Shown piece after piece: positions 1 through 7,771 of a stretch of DNA of 27,278 nt. This DNA is from a virus. The DNA lies in the IMG/VR virus record IMGVR_UViG_3300030451_000858, positions 1 to 27,278 of that record; one strand, 5' to 3'. A program made the translations under genes and the position numbers. Positions within the stretch are counted from its first letter, which is position 1. Every line of letters begins with the position of its first letter. The notes under the pieces were generated by a model. The model searched no databases, was not told the origin of the DNA, and saw nothing but the letters and a program-made list of their open reading frames with translations.

Positions 1-29
1 TCAATTTCTTGTTCTGTAAGCTCTGCCAT
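1..29 (-). CDS. start of an unidentified gene, cut by the left window edge
   Basis: Reading leftwards on the minus strand, an ATG at 29-27 opens a frame MAELTEQEI that runs off the window. It lies 20 bp after the stop codon of the preceding small gene, in the same orientation and with the tight spacing seen throughout this cluster, which is why it is taken as a true start. No good Shine-Dalgarno sequence is visible: the 20-bp spacer is nearly all A and T. Nine residues are too few for a functional call. By position it is probably another small protein of the fibre region. Confidence 0.55.
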
Positions 30-49
30 GGTTTTTTATACTAATTATA

Positions 50-352
50 CTAATTAGGGTTTGGTTTACCTATTACAGGTAATGTAAAGTCAACAAAATC
101 TAAACCTAAACTATTTATTGATGCTTTGCTATCAACGGTTCCAATAACAGGCAATGTAAAATCAAGATAATCTAAACCTATTATTTGTGCAAAAGTTGGC
201 AAACCAACCGCAGCAGCAGCACCACCCTTCCAATCACTAGATACTTTTACTTGAAATTCACTACCAGTTTTCCAAGTTCCATTGACATTTACATAATATG
301 CGTCTGCTTGTTTCCAAGTTCCGTTGACATTTATATAAACTTCGTTTGCCAT
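50..352 (-). CDS. small repeat protein of the tail-fibre region
   Basis: A 100-residue protein made almost wholly of internal repeats. The N-terminal third has three units ending in a Trp-Lys pair: VNGTWK near residues 9-14, VNGTWK at 23-28, and a diverged VSSDWK near 37-42. The C-terminal half carries two copies of a GLD(Y/F)xDFTLPVIG unit, joined by a short linker. An alanine-rich hinge (GGAAAAVG) separates the two halves. Its start overlaps the stop of the upstream beta-helix protein by one base (TAATG), implying coupled translation. I know of similar Trp-Lys repeat proteins only as small structural proteins of phages, with no assigned function. A fibre-tip or adhesin accessory role is inferred from position and repeats. 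The reading frame is certain; the role is not. Confidence 0.75.
   Translation of the reverse strand: MANEVYINVNGTWKQADAYYVNVNGTWKTGSEFQVKVSSDWKGGAAAAVGLPTFAQIIGLDYLDFTLPVIGTVDSKASINSLGLDFVDFTLPVIGKPNPN
269..338 (-). repeat. tandem 28-nt near-identical repeat inside the small repeat protein gene
   Basis: Copies at 269-296 and 311-338 start 42 bp apart (14 codons) and differ at only two positions. They encode the two VNGTWK units. The DNA-level identity indicates a recent duplication in addition to the older protein-level repetition. Confidence 0.85.
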
Positions 353-2991
353 TATGCTTGCGTTATTTCTACGTCATCAAAATAATGACTTCCTCCACTG
401 CCACCATGTGCACCTAATTGTATTTCAACAATTCCAGCAGCAGATGGTGTAAATGTAGCAGTAATTTTTGTCCAAGTACTGTTTGAGTTACTTGTTGAAT
501 CAGCATCAGCATTAGCGGTCATACCTAAGTCAGAATTTTGTTTTACACGAATAAAACCAACAGGATTATTAGGATTTGATGCGTATGACCAAACACTAAC
601 GCTGACCTGTGATCCACTATTAACAATTACTTTTCCAATATCAAGTATTAAAGCATTAGATAACCCTGTAGATGACGGCCTAAATCTCCAAGCTAATCCG
701 CTTGCTGTATGTCTTGTTGTTGTTTCTGGATAAATTTCCCCTTTGGCAAAGAAATTTTTAGTGTCACCAGAGGTATTGTCGTAATCTTTACATAACAATC
801 TTGCATTGTGACTACTTTGAACGTTAAGTGGAGTACCTTTTAAACCAGAACGCACACTATCATCTAATGCAACTCCTATAGTTTTTATTGTTGAATTGTC
901 TTGTGGGTACACTCTATTCATTACGCTTCCACCTTTAATTAATATCGTGGCTTCTTTTTCTGTTCTTACGCAATAACTACCAGACTCGTTAAAATTTCTA
1001 CCTCTTGAGTATTCATAAGTTGATGGAATTGTGTGATAATAATTATCAATTTGAAAACCAGCCCCAGCCGAATAAACTTGTACTCCTCCACCTGTATAAG
1101 AATATAAATTTTTTACTCTAATATTGGAACTTCTGTTGCTACTATCATAAATCCTAAAGGTATAGCCACTTCTTGACCATCCGCATTTTACAGTTTCAAA
1201 AATATAATCATTAACGTCAGTGTCTATAAAAAAACCATCATTACATGAAGATTCAGTATTAACGTAATTCCAATGAATATTATAACTTGATCTTATATAT
1301 ATAGGTCTTGCATTTACTTGACCTGAGCAACACCAATGTATATTCCAATCTGAATATGTAGTATTTATACTATCATTTCGTGCCTGTACATACGCTCCAT
1401 AACCATATGTGCCAAATGAGTAAATAATGTTGTATTTTTGCGAATTAGTACCATAAAATCTTGGATAAGCGTTACTATTACAAAAACCAACATTATCGTA
1501 ACCACAATTGTCGCCACGCAATTCGTGATCGTTAAACGCATTATAAAATAAATTTTTGACCATAATATATGATCTATCCCGTGTTTCTAAACCTTCGCCC
1601 ATACCACTTCCTCTAATAAAGGTTGCCCCTACAATCGAGGTCATATCACTATCATTCCACCCACCAGAAATTACAATATTATTACCATCTGACCCATTAC
1701 CTGACCATTGATCGTTAGAACTACTACCTACCATATTTCCTTCTTTTATAAATTTTGGAAAAACTTGCTCTCTTTTATAAATGGTTGTGCTGTTAAAAGT
1801 CTGTGACCACCAAGCCATACAATGATTTCCATAATATCCAAAACCATCACTACCTCTTGATTGAGGCCAAGTTGCTAAAACAGCTAAACAATAACTACTA
1901 CGATCAATAATATAGCCAAGTGGATACCAAATTTTATCAGCAGTGGTATTAAGTCCAAGCATACTATTGAGGCTTAAACTATCAGCAGATGATGACGCTT
2001 TAGAAGCAATAATATTATTTAATCTAAAAGTAACACTACTAGGTAATGTATTGTCTACATATATTGCTATTGATTGAATACTTGAGTTTAAATTAGACCC
2101 AAAATCTTTATGAATAACAATAAATTTATTTGAAGAAGCTTTACCATTATTTATTGGAATGGTATGAACAGAAGTATCACCTTGTGTATCTGTACATAAC
2201 CTTAAACTGATAAGCTGATCCCCACCCCCATCTGAACTTAAATTTGTATTTCCACTAGCTATTTGAAAGAAAAACGATATTTGCTGATAACCACTAAGAT
2301 CAGTTGCACTATCTAACGCAAAATAAGCTGCTTTTCCTGTTGAAGTTGATGTAGATAAAGCGATTTCGTCTGACCCTGTTGGAACTTGCCACCTACCATA
2401 TTGATTCCAATTACTTCTACTACTGGGATAACCGATAGCTGTTGTGACATTACTTGATGCAGTCCAAGCAGATCTAGCATTATCAGTTGACGCTAAAATT
2501 TTAACAGGACATGATGAAAGTTGAATTGTATTTGCTGTTCCATTAATGACTGCAATTGTATGATTACTAACTGTTGCTGTGCTTGATGCTGTAAAACCAT
2601 CAAAATAACCTCTATCAGGCGAGACAGTACGATCTACAGTTAAACGCCAAGGACCGTTTAAATTTTGACCAGCAGGGGCATTATGATAAGCAATAACAAT
2701 AATATCGCCAGTGTTCCAACCGGGAGGAATGCCATCCCAATAAGTTTGACCTGCGGTAGTACTGTAGACAATATTATTTGAACTAGTGTCCTGCATACTA
2801 TAATCACCTGCACCATGTGTCCTTATAACTTTTCCAGAGTTAGTTAAAACAGTTGGGTTTGATGTTTGCTTTACCCTTATTTCATCTCCAGCACTACAAC
2901 TTAAACCCTCAAATCTTTTTGCACGATTAGCGTAAGAAGAGCCATCACCTGTTCCTGCTTCTCCTTCAAAGTCAACGTAATGAATAGCCAT
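352..2991 (-). CDS. tail-associated protein with beta-helix-like middle and carbohydrate-binding-like C-terminus
   Basis: This 879-residue protein begins MAIHYVDFEG and has a low-charge composition rich in Ser, Asn, Gly, Thr and Tyr. Its middle, roughly residues 420-720, has short hydrophobic strands separated by Asn/Gly turns (for example NIVISGGWN and YIMVKNLFYN), the texture of a right-handed parallel beta-helix as found in tailspikes. The last 150 residues look like a jelly-roll carbohydrate-binding module, ending HYFDDVEITQA, an ending common in CBM-type beta-sandwiches. The likely role is receptor binding or glycan recognition at the tail. No catalytic residues could be assigned, so depolymerase activity is not claimed. 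It lies 3 bp after the repetitive fibre gene. The fold is inferred from sequence texture only. Confidence 0.65.
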   Translation of the reverse strand: MAIHYVDFEGEAGTGDGSSYANRAKRFEGLSCSAGDEIRVKQTSNPTVLTNSGKVIRTHGAGDYSMQDTSSNNIVYSTTAGQTYWDGIPPGWNTGDIIVIAYHNAPAGQNLNGPWRLTVDRTVSPDRGYFDGFTASSTATVSNHTIAVINGTANTIQLSSCPVKILASTDNARSAWTASSNVTTAIGYPSSRSNWNQYGRWQVPTGSDEIALSTSTSTGKAAYFALDSATDLSGYQQISFFFQIASGNTNLSSDGGGDQLISLRLCTDTQGDTSVHTIPINNGKASSNKFIVIHKDFGSNLNSSIQSIAIYVDNTLPSSVTFRLNNIIASKASSSADSLSLNSMLGLNTTADKIWYPLGYIIDRSSYCLAVLATWPQSRGSDGFGYYGNHCMAWWSQTFNSTTIYKREQVFPKFIKEGNMVGSSSNDQWSGNGSDGNNIVISGGWNDSDMTSIVGATFIRGSGMGEGLETRDRSYIMVKNLFYNAFNDHELRGDNCGYDNVGFCNSNAYPRFYGTNSQKYNIIYSFGTYGYGAYVQARNDSINTTYSDWNIHWCCSGQVNARPIYIRSSYNIHWNYVNTESSCNDGFFIDTDVNDYIFETVKCGWSRSGYTFRIYDSSNRSSNIRVKNLYSYTGGGVQVYSAGAGFQIDNYYHTIPSTYEYSRGRNFNESGSYCVRTEKEATILIKGGSVMNRVYPQDNSTIKTIGVALDDSVRSGLKGTPLNVQSSHNARLLCKDYDNTSGDTKNFFAKGEIYPETTTRHTASGLAWRFRPSSTGLSNALILDIGKVIVNSGSQVSVSVWSYASNPNNPVGFIRVKQNSDLGMTANADADSTSNSNSTWTKITATFTPSAAGIVEIQLGAHGGSGGSHYFDDVEITQA

Positions 2992-2994
2992 AAT

Positions 2995-5619
2995 TTAAGC
3001 GGTATATTTAATCCAAATGTCACCATCTGAACCTCCAGAGGGTGAACTTGTTGATGCTGTAATTTTCCTCATACCGTTAGCAGAAGAAGCAACACTGTTT
3101 GCTGTAATAGTACCAGTTCCACTAATATTATTCGATTGCATATCAAGGTTTCCTCCTAGTTGAGGTGTCGTATCTTCAACTAAATTACTTATTCCGCCTC
3201 CACCTCCACCTCCAGTTTGATCTGCCACCCAAGCATAGTCAGATCCGTTCCAGCTTAATATTTGACCACTAGATGCACTACTTGTATTTAAATGCGAATC
3301 TACACTAGAGTTTGTATATGCTGTTGTCTGTGCAACCCAACTGGTACCGCCCGATCCATTTGATTGTAAAACCTGTCCATTCGACCCGTATCCTGACGGA
3401 AGAGTAAAACTAAGATTACCAGAAAAATCAGCATGGGCTGGTGCTTTTATTCCAGCATAATGAGCATTATTAGATTCACAATATAAACGCATTTCAGACT
3501 GTGCTCCCTGATTTTTAATACCCAAGATTCCACTGGATATAAAATTCGAGTTCATATCCAAGTCTCCCCCAAGTTGAGGACTTGTATCAGAAACTAAATC
3601 TGTAATACCAACATTGGCATTAGCAGCAATACCATTTAGCTTGGTATGATCGGCATCAGTAAACACGTTGCTATCACTAGCATTTTCAACAAGTGTTCTT
3701 ATCTCAGAAGCAGTTTGGTCAGCAGTTGCATTTGCCTCTATTCCTGCTAACTTAGTCTGTTCAGCGTCTGTATAAGCATTTGTATCAGATTCTCCTTCAT
3801 ATAAACTTTTAATTTCAGCACCAGTTTGGTCGGCAGTAGCATTACTTTCAATCCCATCAAGTTTATTATGATCTGCTGTTGTAAAGTTTTCATCTGTTTG
3901 TGATGCTACAGCAAAATCTATAGTGCCATCTGCATCTTGATACGTTACTGTAATACCTGTTTCAGTATTACTTGTAAGCATAGCTCCTACAATATCCTGT
4001 ATTTCTTCGGCTGTTTGGTCAGCAGTAGCATTAGCTTCTATACCTGATAATTTAGTTTTCTCCGCATCAGTAAAAGCATTAGTGTCTGAATTATTTTCAT
4101 AGGCAGTTTTTATCTCTGCGTCTGTTTGATCTGCGGTGGCTAATGCTTCAATTCCATTTAATTTGGTATGATCTGCGTCTGTAAATACATTACTGTCACT
4201 AGCTGCTTCAACTGCTGCTCTGATTTCTGCATCAGTTTGATCTGCGGTAGCTCCACTTTCAATAGCATCTAATTTTGTTTTATCTGCTGCACTCATAGAA
4301 CCAGCAGCACTTGTTGTGGCAGCCGAAATGCCTATTGCTGGTGTCGTACCACCGCTTGAGGTAATTGGTGCAGTACCACTAACACCTGTTACTGTTCCTG
4401 TATTAGTTGTAAATCCTGCTCCATTAGTTAATTGATTATTGTTAGTAGGAATTGTAGGTTTATTTTTTATAAAGGCATCACTTGTATTATCAGTTTCATT
4501 AAAATCAGCTTGTACATTTACTTCGGCTCCTGTAGCTATACCATCTAATTTTGCTCCATCAGCAGAGACATCTCTTCCATCAACAGTTTGCGATCCAGAC
4601 ATAACAATGTTGCCTGTCATCGTACCACCTGCTAAAGGTAGTTTTGTTCCTATTGAATTAGTAACAGTGGTTGAGAAGTTTGCATCATCTCCAAGTGCAG
4701 CAGCAAGTTCATTTAAAGTATTTAATGCAGAAGGAGCAGAATCAACAACACCAGCAACTTCAGCATCAACATAAGCTTTTACTGATTGTTGTGTAGGTAC
4801 TTTAGTTGCACTATCTGATGACATATTATCTTCATCAACAACAAAACTCATTGCAGCAGTTGTACTATCGCTGTTCATTACCGCACCAGCGGCATCTACA
4901 TTGGTTGCATCAGTGACATCTGCACTAGCCTCTATTGCTGCAAGTTTTGATTTCTCAGTGTCCGTAAAAGCGTTAGTATCAGAGTTATTTTCATAAGCTG
5001 TTTTAATTTCTGCATCTGTCTGGTCTGCCGTAGCATTATTTTCTACACCATTTAATTTTGTGTGGTCTGCGTCAGTGAATACATTACTATCTGAAGCTGA
5101 TTCAACTAAAGTTCTTATTTCTGCTGCTGTCTGATCTCCAGTCGCACCATCCTCCACATTTATCATGGTGCGTAAATTAGCAGGTGTTATTTCTTCAATT
5201 ACACCTGCACCACTTGAATCTCTACCTAATACCCTATCTGTAGCTGATACGTTCTGTATCTTGGCATAAGTTACTGCATCATCAGCAATAGTTAAAGCAG
5301 TAGAACCTGTAACATCACCTGTATGAGTAGCATTACTAACTTTTGCAGTATTAGCAGCTATTTCTGTATTTATAGAATTAGCAAGTTTATCTGCCGTAAC
5401 TGCATCATCAGCTATTTTTGAAGTGGTTATAACATCATCATTGACAGCAAAAGTAGTTCCACTATTACTTACTGTAATAGCACCTTTATCACCATCAGAA
5501 ACAGATGGCCCTTGCGGTCCAGTAGCTCCCTGTGGCCCAGCTACAGTTACGGTAACAACAGAAGTCTCTCCATTGACTGTGACCGTATTCTTTTGAGTTG
5601 TAACATTTACAGAAGTCAT
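2995..5619 (-). CDS. long repetitive tail fibre protein
   Basis: An 874-residue fibre. The N-terminal strand-rich part (1-27) is followed by a very short collagen-like stretch, GPQGATGPQGP at 28-38. Then come linker repeats of the DDAVTADKLA type and seven units of about 37 residues with the pattern ATADQTxAEI...SDxNxFTDAxxTKLxGIE. These units sit at 158-231 and 456-666. A GTMTGNI(V)MSGSQT motif near 332-345, typical of phage fibre shafts, lies between them. Two further related units (LVxDTxPQLGGxLDM) are at about 674-689 and 813-827, the second preceded by a seven-glycine hinge at 803-809. Such architecture suggests a trimeric shaft. The start overlaps the upstream gene by four bases (ATGA). 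The receptor-binding tip cannot be pinpointed. Confidence 0.8.
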   Translation of the reverse strand: MTSVNVTTQKNTVTVNGETSVVTVTVAGPQGATGPQGPSVSDGDKGAITVSNSGTTFAVNDDVITTSKIADDAVTADKLANSINTEIAANTAKVSNATHTGDVTGSTALTIADDAVTYAKIQNVSATDRVLGRDSSGAGVIEEITPANLRTMINVEDGATGDQTAAEIRTLVESASDSNVFTDADHTKLNGVENNATADQTDAEIKTAYENNSDTNAFTDTEKSKLAAIEASADVTDATNVDAAGAVMNSDSTTAAMSFVVDEDNMSSDSATKVPTQQSVKAYVDAEVAGVVDSAPSALNTLNELAAALGDDANFSTTVTNSIGTKLPLAGGTMTGNIVMSGSQTVDGRDVSADGAKLDGIATGAEVNVQADFNETDNTSDAFIKNKPTIPTNNNQLTNGAGFTTNTGTVTGVSGTAPITSSGGTTPAIGISAATTSAAGSMSAADKTKLDAIESGATADQTDAEIRAAVEAASDSNVFTDADHTKLNGIEALATADQTDAEIKTAYENNSDTNAFTDAEKTKLSGIEANATADQTAEEIQDIVGAMLTSNTETGITVTYQDADGTIDFAVASQTDENFTTADHNKLDGIESNATADQTGAEIKSLYEGESDTNAYTDAEQTKLAGIEANATADQTASEIRTLVENASDSNVFTDADHTKLNGIAANANVGITDLVSDTSPQLGGDLDMNSNFISSGILGIKNQGAQSEMRLYCESNNAHYAGIKAPAHADFSGNLSFTLPSGYGSNGQVLQSNGSGGTSWVAQTTAYTNSSVDSHLNTSSASSGQILSWNGSDYAWVADQTGGGGGGGISNLVEDTTPQLGGNLDMQSNNISGTGTITANSVASSANGMRKITASTSSPSGGSDGDIWIKYTA
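3622..4254 (-). repeat. fibre-shaft repeat block, five units of about 37 codons
   Basis: It encodes residues 456-666 of the long fibre. The units start with ATADQT and end with KLxGIE. One unit (about 530-592) is lengthened by an inserted strand-rich segment. Two sub-types alternate, one with SDSNVFTDADHTKLNG and one with SDTNAFTDAExTKLxG. Confidence 0.8.
4927..5148 (-). repeat. fibre-shaft repeat block, two units of 37 codons
   Basis: It encodes residues 158-231 of the long fibre. The two units show the same sub-type alternation as the larger block and are separated from it by some 225 residues of other fibre sequence. Confidence 0.75.
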
Positions 5620-5960
5620 ACTGTTGTGTAACCCTCGCTTACCGTTATTATACCCTCTAAATAATATTCTTTTAGACCTGATCCGTTAACTAATAATACG
5701 TCATATGACAAGGTATTAGGAGCAAAAGTAGCTGTCTGATCATCGGTCAAAGATATTTCTACTGTTCCTGTAGATCTATTTGTATAAACAACATTAAAAT
5801 CGGCATATTTTGTAGTTCTTGTTTCTTCCCAAACTTGTGCTGCGACTGTAAATCCAGTTAAATTTATTGCATTATCATTTGAGTCTTTAAAAACAAGAGT
5901 AATGCTATGATCTGATCGTCTTTGAACTACAAAATTGTAAGTTCCAGGTTGAATTGCCAT
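5616..5960 (-). CDS. small Ig-like protein, possible fibre or baseplate adaptor
   Basis: A 114-residue all-beta protein: alternating hydrophobic strands, no cysteine, no signal peptide. The central YNFVVQRRSDHSITLVFKD and the closing YYLEGIITVSE frame a sandwich-like pattern resembling the N-terminal domain of lactococcal phage baseplate upper proteins (BppU family). That match rests on pattern recall and is weak. The N-terminal part of the gpW-like protein at 24169-24753 shows the same layout. The gene overlaps its upstream neighbour by one base (TAATG) and the downstream fibre by four (ATGA), so it is probably made together with the fibre and could anchor it. An alternative is a free-standing structural decoration. 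Confidence 0.6.
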   Translation of the reverse strand: MAIQPGTYNFVVQRRSDHSITLVFKDSNDNAINLTGFTVAAQVWEETRTTKYADFNVVYTNRSTGTVEISLTDDQTATFAPNTLSYDVLLVNGSGLKEYYLEGIITVSEGYTTV

Positions 5961-6226
5961 TAGCTGTAGGGCGATGTACCAAGTATATCAGTTCTCCATT
6001 GTGCTTTCAAAGCATCTGTATCAGCAGCGTTAGTGATACTTGAGTCCGCAGGTGCATCTCTTAATGCTTGTTTTTTTGCTGCTACTTCTGCTTGTTTGGT
6101 ACTATCACTTGTTTCTATTGCACGTTGAAATTCTATATCAAGTTCTTGAAATTTAATTTTTCTTGCACCACGAATATATGTTTTATGAATTTCTTTTGCT
6201 TTCGCCATATCTATACCAAATCCCAT
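5960..6226 (-). CDS. small helical protein, possible tail assembly or chaperone factor
   Basis: 88 residues, predicted mostly helical and highly charged. The KEIHKTYIRGARKIKFQELD stretch is followed by a segment rich in Lys, Gln and Ala, then APADSSITNAADTDALKAQW. I have seen proteins with this layout beside tail fibre genes in marine phages, without established function. The ATG at 6226 is preferred over the internal MAKAKEIHK start (6208) because a GGAG sits six bases upstream of it. The gene follows its neighbour by three bases and overlaps the next by one. A fibre-assembly chaperone role is inference from size and position. Confidence 0.6.
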   Translation of the reverse strand: MGFGIDMAKAKEIHKTYIRGARKIKFQELDIEFQRAIETSDSTKQAEVAAKKQALRDAPADSSITNAADTDALKAQWRTDILGTSPYS

Positions 6227-6229
6227 AGT

Positions 6230-6430
6230 TTACTCCGTATAAGTCCAAGCATCTCTAAAACTCCTGTCTGTAGGAATCTCAGATACATCAACAGTATAAA
6301 CGGTCTTACCACTAGGGCAATCTTTTTCTTTTATTTGTTCTAAAGTTAATCCAGATTCATCTACTGGAATAACAATAGAGATGCCACCCTCATCATTTTG
6401 ATAAATTAATCTTTTATCAGTAACAGCCAT
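6230..6430 (-). CDS. small protein of the fibre region with a DRSFRDAW signature
   Basis: 66 residues. It begins MAVTDKRLIYQNDEGGISIV, continues with an acidic/hydrophobic middle (PVDESGLTLEQIKEKDCP) and ends SEIPTDRSFRDAWTYTE. Small phage proteins closing with a P(S/T)DR(T/S)FR(N/D)AW motif are common next to tail fibre genes, where they are thought to act in fibre or tail assembly. That is recalled context and not a demonstrated function. Upstream there is only an A-rich stretch and no clear Shine-Dalgarno sequence. The following gene is three bases away, so the two are likely co-translated. Confidence 0.65.
   Translation of the reverse strand: MAVTDKRLIYQNDEGGISIVIPVDESGLTLEQIKEKDCPSGKTVYTVDVSEIPTDRSFRDAWTYTE
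6234..6237 (-). promoter_or_regulatory. Shine-Dalgarno GGAG that fixes the start at 6226
   Basis: Minus-strand GGAG lies six bases before the ATG and just upstream of the stop of the preceding gene (TAA at 6232-6230). It supports the longer of two possible starts. Confidence 0.65.
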
Positions 6431-6458
6431 AATTTTTTTTCTTTATTATATCTTATTT

Positions 6459-7748
6459 TTACGCTGCGAGCATAATACCAACTGTGGTTTGATCTGTTTT
6501 ATGTGAGCTATCTTCTTCTGGATGAAATTGGAATCGCACAAAGTTCCTATTAAAACTATGAAGATATGGATTAGTATGTGCAAAATCACCTTGAACAGGA
6601 TAAACATTGCCAGTACTACAAGCCGTAGCACATGGCCCATCTGTCACATTTCCATTTATATTTCTCATTGTGTTAGTGAAATTAACAGAGTAATCTCCAA
6701 CGCCATTATCTACAACTGAAGAAACATTAAAAAAACCTAATACACCAGTTCTATCTGCGGCTGCTGTTACAGCACCTCCATTAAAACTAACCCATGCTTT
6801 AAGAAGTTGTCCAATATGAGTACCAGAATTATCAGTAAATATAGGAGCTTTACCTGATGCTGCTCCAAAATAAGCACCTGAGCATAAATAGTTAACAGCA
6901 TTTACACTTCCACCGCTAACTATATTAGCCATATTAGTCATGGTTGTAGCACCATCTCCTACAATATTTCCATTGGCTACTATGTCTCCAGAACACGTTA
7001 AACCTCCAAGTGTCCCTACCGAGGTAAGACTAGATGCTGTTACATTACTAGCAAGTGTATTTCCTGTGAGAGCACTAGCAGCCCCAGAAAATGTAGTTAT
7101 AGTTTGAAAAGATAAATTACCACTTGCATCTGTTTTTAAAAAACCTCCGTTTACAAGAGTTCCAGGCAAAGTGTAATTGATATTTCCAGTTACATCATTT
7201 GGGGCTGCAAATGTAAGATAATTACTATTATTTCCATCTAAAAAAATCAAAGCTCTTGAGTTACCACTACCATTGCCAACAATGTGTGCTCCATTACCAT
7301 CTATTTTAAAAGCTTGAAGACCACCAACAGAAAACCCTATATCATTAACTCCTGCTCTATACATCCCTGTATCATTATCTCCATCAAAAGAAAAAGCAGG
7401 AGTAGATGCACCAACAGCATCATCTCCTCGAATTGGCCCAGTCATCGCCCCACCTGCTTTAGGTAATAAATTTAAATTGTCTGCATCTAAATCTCCTACT
7501 ACAAAAAATTGTGCCCTTTCACTAGCAGGTGTATGATTTTGATTAGCTTGATCTCCACCATCTTTTTTTCTAATATATAATTTGTTAGTGTCACTATCTG
7601 CTACAAACTCACAAGGCAATATTGTACCTGCTGCATCTCTTGAACCAAAGTTATTTGCAGAATTTGCTTTTAAAGCGTTTTGTATATCTAATCGTACTTG
7701 CTGTCCAGAAGCGTTCTCTATATTTTTATTTGGGACTTGTTCAGTCAT
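6459..7748 (-). CDS. tail fibre protein
   Basis: 429 residues. An N-terminal head (MTEQVPNKNIENASGQQVRL...) probably attaches to the tail, being the first gene after the J-like protein. It is followed by the fibre motif GGAMTGPIRGDD (residues about 98-110) and the FSFDGDNDTGMYRAG segment that many phage fibres and bacterial phage-like tail proteins share. Strand-rich repeats with NxxSG/ADGNxxG turns make up the shaft. The C-terminal domain begins near KAWVSFNGGAV and contains the FNVSSVVDNGVGDYSVNF motif, a widespread phage fibre C-terminal domain. A four-cysteine-rich touch (two close Cys in PCATACSTG) sits in this last domain. An AAAGGAAAA ribosome-binding candidate lies upstream. Confidence 0.8.
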   Translation of the reverse strand: MTEQVPNKNIENASGQQVRLDIQNALKANSANNFGSRDAAGTILPCEFVADSDTNKLYIRKKDGGDQANQNHTPASERAQFFVVGDLDADNLNLLPKAGGAMTGPIRGDDAVGASTPAFSFDGDNDTGMYRAGVNDIGFSVGGLQAFKIDGNGAHIVGNGSGNSRALIFLDGNNSNYLTFAAPNDVTGNINYTLPGTLVNGGFLKTDASGNLSFQTITTFSGAASALTGNTLASNVTASSLTSVGTLGGLTCSGDIVANGNIVGDGATTMTNMANIVSGGSVNAVNYLCSGAYFGAASGKAPIFTDNSGTHIGQLLKAWVSFNGGAVTAAADRTGVLGFFNVSSVVDNGVGDYSVNFTNTMRNINGNVTDGPCATACSTGNVYPVQGDFAHTNPYLHSFNRNFVRFQFHPEEDSSHKTDQTTVGIMLAA

Positions 7749-7771
7749 TTTAAAAAATCTTTTCCTTTATA

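Noticed and set aside
86-180. AT-rich direct repeats near the left edge considered as an attachment site or CRISPR-like array
   Set aside because: They are in-frame codons for the DFTLPVIG protein repeat. No integrase, tRNA or regularly spaced spacers occur.
4439-4774. A 111-codon open frame on the plus strand
   Set aside because: Antisense to the repetitive fibre gene. Low-complexity Ser/Ala/Val-rich product without recognisable features.
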